Shown here in pieces: positions 60,301-64,000 of a DNA stretch of 64,000 nt. Where the stretch lies: contig NZ_JAJADR010000001.1 of NCBI RefSeq assembly GCF_020447265.1, positions 1,488,001 through 1,552,000 on the forward strand, given 5' to 3'. Position 1 is the first letter of the stretch, and every line of letters begins with the position of its first letter. The position numbers and the translations under genes were made by a program. Source of the DNA: Hymenobacter lucidus (GTDB taxonomy: Bacteria; Bacteroidota; Bacteroidia; Cytophagales; Hymenobacteraceae). The notes under the pieces were generated by a model. That model did not search any database. It saw only the letters and a program-made list of their open reading frames with translations, and had not been told where the DNA came from.

Positions 60301-60412
60301 GCGCAAACGGGTCTTGCGTAGGTGGGCCGCCGCTGGCGCGCTGGGCTCGGGTGGGCACGGCGGCAACGGACAGCCAAAGCAGGAGCAGGGCGCGGCAGAA
60401 TCGGGGAAGCAT
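57371..60412 (-). CDS. GH31 alpha-glucosidase-family protein
   Basis: A 1013-residue exported enzyme (signal MLPRFCRALLLLWLSVAAVP). It has an N-terminal beta-sandwich, then a (beta/alpha)8 catalytic domain with GLIQSRFGYQSEQEMYQV, the nucleophile region WWSDLGEPE (Asp near 462), and the acid/base region SGDVSRSWSGLQ (near 530). C-terminal beta domains follow. The last about 60 residues (PLLIRNSRGETVRTFPQPLQ, NGTDAQGRSLPNGVYTAEMH) resemble a FlgD/T9SS-like sorting domain, so it may be secreted to the surface. It likely acts on alpha-glucosides or xylosides. The start at 60412 was preferred because it opens the signal peptide. Confidence 0.92.
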   Translation of the reverse strand: MLPRFCRALLLLWLSVAAVPTRAQRASGGPPTQDPFARHEVAGATRGIGNYRSHSYQKGILTINSTSGGTLRIRPWAEGVVRVEYFPAGQPVGEIPSVSVVQKQPWPPERLSCNPGCDGPPPAATLAQYGKDFCAGIRVFSTKITWQAACPGEIVIQKNPLRVSYQRGPETMVAEAAGPFQELATGQETPGGMGVSFRLAPDEHLYGTGSRALPLDRRGRRLRLYNEAHYGYQNGEATLNVSLPTVMSSRGYMLFFDNHAPGTLDLGATEKNTLEYRGEGLENLAYFIVAGQSYAEILDRYTTLTGKQPLPPRWGLGLIQSRFGYQSEQEMYQVAGRMRRAGFPLDALVLDLYWFGGTTRQGDFSWQPRQFPDPKRMMRRLDSAGVKTILISEPYVMRASRNDSLVRAQQLVGRDFKGQPYTVESFWAGPATLLDMDRPTTRQWLWQQYNRLKQDGVGGWWSDLGEPENQPADMLYDGGPTRRIHNAYGQAWASILREGYAQQYPQQRLFNLARSGWAGMQRNSVFPWSGDVSRSWSGLQAQVPIMLSMGLGGVGYMHSDAGGFAGSNMDAELYTRWLQLASLGPIFRPHGVVAPEPYHYPEPYQNSVRDYARLRYQLLPYLYTLAWENAQTGTPLTRPMNYGETRLDPQSVLALLSPEEEAQNRDSALPLVSTWNWNTKAYTAWGAERLANRQAKAFAANNSPALLNVNDQYLLGPNLLVAPVVQPGQRRRNVVLPPGRWLDFYSQQAFEGNQTIGLPAPLARVPLLVRAGAFLPMAPYVTSTARYRTDTLNVRYYADPTVLESSFTLYDDDGKSAGAIRSGTFDLISFTGKLTAGLAKIQIRLSGNGYPTAPAWRTINLEIPRVKAAPTAVIIDEQTVPATDWQYEPAHQMLRLRCLLSEKDVTILVRSLQLDATVTSTATPEVLTLEAPGSRQFSTGTELRYTLHTPGSYPLLIRNSRGETVRTFPQPLQSAGLHTVAWNGTDAQGRSLPNGVYTAEMHGQHQRLVLLRE

Positions 60413-60524
60413 AGCGGCAGAACGGAATGGGCCGCCAAGATAGGGCCCCGCCGCCAACTCCCGGCCCGCAACGACCCGCCCGCGCCACCCGTACAGCAAA
60501 GCTCAACCCCCAATTCCTACGACC

Positions 60525-60923
60525 ATGGCCCTTTCCTCCGACAACCTCAACGACCACCTCTATTCGACCAACCTCGCCCTGGGCGACCTGTTCAACAATC
60601 ACACCTTCGCCCACGACCCCAGTGGCCTGCTGCCCATTATCGACAGCTGGACCCCGCAACTGCAGAACTCCCACAGCGCCGTGCTGCATACCGCCGCCGC
60701 CGACCTGGGCCAGCTCAAAGGCTACGTCCAGAACGGCGACCGGGCCGGCCTGAGCGCCCTGCTCCAGCACCTGGGCGAGCAGGCTTCCAAAGCCGCCAGC
60801 AACACCCACGACCTGGCCGGCAACCACCTGCACAACGGCATCGGCGACCAGCTCCGCCACCTCGGCCAGCTTCTGATTATGGCCTCCGGCAACCTGAAAA
60901 GCTACATCGGCCCCCGAGTGTAA
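60525..60923 (+). CDS. Hypothetical small soluble protein
   Basis: I do not recognise this 132-residue protein. It has no signal or transmembrane helix, and is rich in Asn, His, Leu and Gly with helical stretches such as SNTHDLAGNHLHNGIGDQL, then RHLGQLLIMASGNLKSYIG. It may be a helical bundle. It lies alone between divergent GH31 and the repeat copy. The coding call rests on open length and typical codon use. Confidence 0.6.
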   Translation: MALSSDNLNDHLYSTNLALGDLFNNHTFAHDPSGLLPIIDSWTPQLQNSHSAVLHTAAADLGQLKGYVQNGDRAGLSALLQHLGEQASKAASNTHDLAGNHLHNGIGDQLRHLGQLLIMASGNLKSYIGPRV

Positions 60924-60951
60924 GTGAAGTTGTGAAATAGTGAATTTGTGC

Positions 60952-61122
60952 CCTTGCGAGGCGTAAGCCATTCCGCGTTTCAAGCGGCGTCAATGCGTCT
61001 TCTGAAATGTGCTGAGCCTTCTAATGTGAAAAGCCCTTTCCCGTACCAACGAGAAAGGGCTTTCTGGTAAAAGAGTGTACCGTACTGTGCGGAGGACGGA
61101 TTGCTTCGTGCCTCGCAATGAC
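60952..61122. repeat. Dispersed hairpin repeat, copy 4
   Basis: The left end CCTTGCGAGGCGTAAGCCAT and the right end GGAGGACGGATTGCTTCGTG, then CCTCGCAATGAC, correspond to copy 1 ends. The hairpin core AAAGCCCTTTC with its partner at 61053-61063 and the trailing TGGTAAAAG are shared with copy 2. The copy is inverted relative to copies 1 and 3. No gene lies here. Confidence 0.6.
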
Positions 61123-61156
61123 ACATTTCACAACTGCACCTTCCACAATTTCACCA

Positions 61157-62926
61157 CTAATACCCCACCGCCGTATCGTCGCCGCGGGGGTCGGCGCCGC
61201 CTTCGAGACGGTTGTCGGGCAGGATGCGGATGGCATCGACGCGGCCCCACGCCCCGCGCGGGTTGATGCGGTAGCCACGCTGGCGCAGCGAGTCGGCCGC
61301 GGCGGGCGTTAGGGCATCTTGTTCGGCGTCAATCTGGTCGGGGAGCCACTGATGGTGCAGGCGCGGGGCGGCCACAGCCTGTTGCAGAGTCATATCGTAG
61401 TCGATGACGTGCAGAATGGTTTGCAATACGCTCGTAATAATGGTGCTGCCGCCGGGCGTGCCTACCACCATCTGCAGCTTGCCGTTACGGGTCAGAATGG
61501 CGGGCGTCATCGAGGACAGCATCCGCTTGCCGGGCCGGATGGCGTTGGCTGTGCCGCCCACTAGTCCGTAGGCATTGGGCACGCCGGCTTTGGCCGAGAA
61601 GTCGTCCATTTCATTATTGAGCAGAAACCCCGCCCCGGCCACTACCACCTTGCTGCCGTAGGCGCCGTTGAGCGTGGTCGTGCAGCTTACCGCGTTGCCT
61701 TGGGCATCCACGATGCTGTAGTGGGTGGTCTGGTCACTCTCGTAGGCCGGCAGGCCGGGGCCGGCCGTTACGCTGGCGCTGGGCGTGGCCCGGTGGGGCT
61801 GAATAGTGGTCATGCGCTGCGCGTTGTAGCTTTTGTCGAGCAGCTGCGTCACCGGCACCCGGCCAAAGTCCGGGTCGCCGAGGTAGGTGGCGCGGTCGGC
61901 GTACACGCGCCGCTGGGCCTCGGTAATAAGGTGGACGCCGGTAGGGGAGTGCCAGCCGGCTTTGCCCAGGTCGAAGGGCTCCAGCATCTGCAGCATCTGG
62001 AGCAAGGCCACCCCGCCGCTGCTGGGCGGCGGAAACGTGGTGATTTCGTAGCCCCGGTACTGCCCGTGCAGCGGTGCTCGCCACTTCGGCTCGTACTTCT
62101 TCAGATCCTGCTTCGTAACAAGGCCCTTACCGCGCTTCATCTCAGCCGTGAGCAGATCGGCGGTACGACCCTCATAAAACCCGGCCCGGCCCTGGTCCCG
62201 AATGCGGCTCAGGGTGGCGGCCAGCTCGGGGTAGCGGATGGTGTCGCCGGGTTGCCAGGTGCCGTTGCCGGGAGCCAGGTAGGCCAGCGGCTTGCCGGGG
62301 TTATATTTCACAAACACCGCCCGGGTGCTGTTCAGTCCCGCCGCTTCCTTGGCCGTGAGGGCTAGGCCGTGCGCGGCCAGATTTACGGCGGGCTGCACCA
62401 GTTCGGCCCAGGTGAGCTTGCCCAGCTTCTGGTGCAACGCCACCATACCGGCCACGGTACCGGGCACGCCCACGGCCAGGTGGCCCGCCGTGCTCAGGTT
62501 GGGCACCACGTTGCCCTGCTTGTCGAGGTACATATCCCGGGAAGCCGCGGCCGGGGCCGTTTCCCGAAAATCCAGCGCGCCTTCCTGCTTATCGGCACTA
62601 CGGTAGAGCAGAAAGCCGCCCCCGCCGATGTTGCCGGCTACCGGTAACGCCACGGCCAGCGCAAACTGCACAGCCACGGCCGCATCGTAAGCGTTGCCGC
62701 CCTTGCGCAGAATGTCGAGCCCAATGCGCGAGGCCTCGGGGTGGGCCGACACCACCATGGCATTGGCTGCCGTAACGCCCAGCCCGGCAGCAGTGGTCGG
62801 TGAACCGGTAGCTGCCGCCGGGCTGGGCGTTACGGCAGGAGTAGTGACGGCCGAAGTAGGGGCCGTCGTGCGGGTGCAGGCAAGCAGCGCGGCCAGCGCC
62901 AGTAGGGAAAGGCGAGTATGCATCAT
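61157..62926 (-). CDS. ggt: Gamma-glutamyltransferase
   Basis: Ggt matures by autocleavage and transfers or hydrolyses gamma-glutamyl groups, chiefly from glutathione, in the periplasm. The 589-residue precursor starts with a lipoprotein-like signal (MMHTRLSLLALAALLACTR). Conserved family elements are HPEASRIGLDILRKGGNAYD, GGGGFLLYRS, and LDFRETAPAAASRDMY. The cleavage/nucleophile site is QTTHYSIVD, with the nucleophile Thr near residue 400. The C-terminal GGSTIITSVLQTILHVIDYD is also typical. The start at 62926 (or 62923) begins the signal. It diverges from the branching-enzyme gene. Confidence 0.95.
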   Translation of the reverse strand: MMHTRLSLLALAALLACTRTTAPTSAVTTPAVTPSPAAATGSPTTAAGLGVTAANAMVVSAHPEASRIGLDILRKGGNAYDAAVAVQFALAVALPVAGNIGGGGFLLYRSADKQEGALDFRETAPAAASRDMYLDKQGNVVPNLSTAGHLAVGVPGTVAGMVALHQKLGKLTWAELVQPAVNLAAHGLALTAKEAAGLNSTRAVFVKYNPGKPLAYLAPGNGTWQPGDTIRYPELAATLSRIRDQGRAGFYEGRTADLLTAEMKRGKGLVTKQDLKKYEPKWRAPLHGQYRGYEITTFPPPSSGGVALLQMLQMLEPFDLGKAGWHSPTGVHLITEAQRRVYADRATYLGDPDFGRVPVTQLLDKSYNAQRMTTIQPHRATPSASVTAGPGLPAYESDQTTHYSIVDAQGNAVSCTTTLNGAYGSKVVVAGAGFLLNNEMDDFSAKAGVPNAYGLVGGTANAIRPGKRMLSSMTPAILTRNGKLQMVVGTPGGSTIITSVLQTILHVIDYDMTLQQAVAAPRLHHQWLPDQIDAEQDALTPAAADSLRQRGYRINPRGAWGRVDAIRILPDNRLEGGADPRGDDTAVGY

Positions 62927-63004
62927 GTGGTGAAGATAAGTGAAGCGGCCACGGCGGCGCACACGCGTAAGTGAAAATGCCTTCGTGGACCCGGGGTTGC
63001 CAAC

Positions 63005-63098
63005 GGGGTGTAAACAGTTAAAAAAAATTTTGTTTACACCCAGGTCGGATGGTCTACCGGGGGTGTAAACAATTAAAAAAAAATTTGTTTACACCCCC
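63005..63098. promoter_or_regulatory. Two tandem AT-cored palindromes
   Basis: Copy A (63006-63041) has the arms GGGTGTAAACA and TGTTTACACCC. Copy B (63059-63098) has the arms GGGGGTGTAAACAA and TTGTTTACACCCCC. Both enclose a 12-14-base A-rich core with an A-run of eight or nine. The start-to-start distance is 54 bases. They sit in the 335-base divergent region between ggt and the branching enzyme and look like a double operator. Confidence 0.6.
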
Positions 63099-63134
63099 AC
63101 CGGCCGGCAACCTTCCCGCTGCGGGCCGGTGGGG
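63095..63134. other. GC-rich hairpin next to the palindromes
   Basis: CCCCACCGGCC (63095-63105) is perfectly inverted at 63124-63134 with an 18-base loop. It shares four C with the end of the second AT palindrome, so the two structures cannot both form. Confidence 0.4.
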
Positions 63135-63232
63135 CCGGTGGGGTGTGGAGAGTCCTCGGCTGGCTCGTGCATTGAAACCGGCCGTGCGTAGTGCTACCTT
63201 GCGAAACCCGACTGCTACTGCGCCGGGAATCG

Positions 63233-63240
63233 TAGTTTTG
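63233..63240 (+). promoter_or_regulatory. -7 element of the branching-enzyme gene
   Basis: TAGTTTTG fits TAnnTTTG, 21 bases ahead of the ATG at 63262. It implies a leader of roughly 15 bases. The tandem palindromes lie about 140-230 bases upstream of it. Confidence 0.45.
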
Positions 63241-63261
63241 GCCTAACTCTCCCTCGTTGCT

Positions 63262-64000
63262 ATGGAAACCTCTTCGCTGACTACCGCCGCTACGCCCACC
63301 TTGCCCCTGGTACAAAACGACCCGTGGCTGGCGCCCTATGAACCCGTGTTGCAGGCCCGCCAGCAGCGCCTGGAACAGCGCCTGGCCGATATCACCAGCC
63401 AGTACGGCTCGTTGGCCAAATTTGCCACCGCCCACCAGCGCCTGGGCCTCACCTACGACGGCCGCCGCCGCGGCTACTGGTTCCGGGAATGGGCCCCGGC
63501 CGCTACGTATCTGTCGCTCACCGGCGACTTCAACAGCTGGGACCGGGGTGCGACGCCCCTGCAACAAGGCCCCGACGGCGTGTGGGAAGTGTTTCTGGCC
63601 GATAAGGACTACGCCGGCCGCCTCACCCACGGCAGCCGCTACAAGGTGCACGTGGCCAATACCATGCGGGGCCAGGACCGGCTGCCAGCCACCGTGCGCC
63701 GCGTAGTGCAGGATGAGGATACTAAGGACTTCGCGGCTCAGGTGTGGCGGCCCGAAGCCCCTTTTACCTGGACCGACCAGAAATTCCGGATTCAGAATTA
63801 TGTGCGGGAGCCGTTCATTTACGAGGCTCATGTGGGCATGGCTACCGAGGAGCACCGGCTGGGCACCTACCTCGAATTTGCCGAAAAAGTGCTGCCCCGG
63901 GTGCAGGAGCTAGGCTACAACTGCATTCAGCTGATGGCCATCATGGAGCACCCATACTACGGCTCCTTCGGCTACCACGTCGCCAATTTCTTTGCCGCGT
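63262..64000 (+). CDS. 1,4-alpha-glucan branching enzyme, partial
   Basis: The 5' 246 codons of a GH13 branching enzyme, cut by the window end. The N-terminal part has GRRRGYWFREWAPAATYLSL, then TGDFNSWDRG, typical of the carbohydrate-binding module 48 region. Then comes the start of the catalytic barrel (PFIYEAHVGMATEEHRLGTY, GYNCIQLMAIMEHPYYGSFG). The YEAHVGMA, IQLMAIMEH and YYGSFGYH forms are those of the eukaryote-like (GH13_8) branching enzymes found in many Bacteroidota, rather than the classic GlgB. The catalytic Asp and Glu are beyond the window. Confidence 0.88.
   Translation, partial: METSSLTTAATPTLPLVQNDPWLAPYEPVLQARQQRLEQRLADITSQYGSLAKFATAHQRLGLTYDGRRRGYWFREWAPAATYLSLTGDFNSWDRGATPLQQGPDGVWEVFLADKDYAGRLTHGSRYKVHVANTMRGQDRLPATVRRVVQDEDTKDFAAQVWRPEAPFTWTDQKFRIQNYVREPFIYEAHVGMATEEHRLGTYLEFAEKVLPRVQELGYNCIQLMAIMEHPYYGSFGYHVANFFAA

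Overview
The window looks like a chromosomal segment of a GC-rich Bacteroidota, most likely Hymenobacter or a close Cytophagales relative. The evidence is a SusC/SusD pair, type IX secretion C-terminal sorting domains (YPNP motifs), a parB-DUF5683-dapB-lepB block, TAnnTTTG-type -7 promoter elements instead of Shine-Dalgarno-led starts, and high GC coding DNA. No phage, plasmid, integrase, transposase or CRISPR array is visible. Most of the window is ordinary chromosome with accessory patches.

Layout. 0-9 kb: end of one fatty acid desaturase and a complete tandem paralogue, an alpha/beta hydrolase, an orphan lipoprotein in AT-richer DNA, ribosomal protein S1 (rpsA) with a structured leader, tRNA-Cys(GCA), and cyanophycin synthetase (cphA). 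9-18 kb: a coiled-coil membrane protein, a methyltransferase/small membrane protein/kdsA cluster, a methyltransferase with apaG, ung, and the lepB-dapB-DUF5683-parB block. 18-25.7 kb: a polysaccharide utilisation island (GH43 lipoprotein, SusD, SusC, divergent Tat-exported GH43) lying between parB and parA, which are usually adjacent. It ends in a 21-bp repeat array and a stand-alone EF-Tu domain III-like gene. 26-38 kb: parA, an oligopeptide-type binding lipoprotein, a TonB receptor, DUF6438, yidC, an HxlR/SDR divergent pair and pyrG. 38-47.5 kb: a PBP4-type DD-carboxypeptidase, two large T9SS-type surface proteins, a SerB-SerA fusion and two exported proteins. 47.5-57 kb: small metabolic and regulatory genes (VOC, DUF421, AraC, SnoaL-like, pirin, GH13 amylase, DUF983, aldo/keto reductase, exported YciI-like) and a class D beta-lactamase homologue that has lost its catalytic residues. 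57-64 kb: GH31 alpha-glucosidase, gamma-glutamyltransferase, and the start of a glycogen branching enzyme preceded by two tandem AT-cored palindromes.

Functional themes are arabinan- or xylan-type glycan capture and hydrolysis (SusC/D with two GH43), alpha-glucan metabolism (GH13, GH31, branching enzyme), envelope assembly (kdsA, yidC, lepB, DD-carboxypeptidase) and chromosome partitioning (parA, parB, and a parS-like split palindrome upstream of parB). Four loci carry members of one dispersed hairpin repeat family, and further inverted repeats sit in several intergenic regions.

The observations most worth follow-up are the OXA-like pseudoenzyme, the glycan island and split parS at parA/parB, the 21-bp/7-residue repeat array that overlaps the GH43 stop codon, the EF-Tu domain III orphan, and the double palindrome upstream of the branching enzyme. 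Functional calls come from reading motifs by eye. No database search was run.
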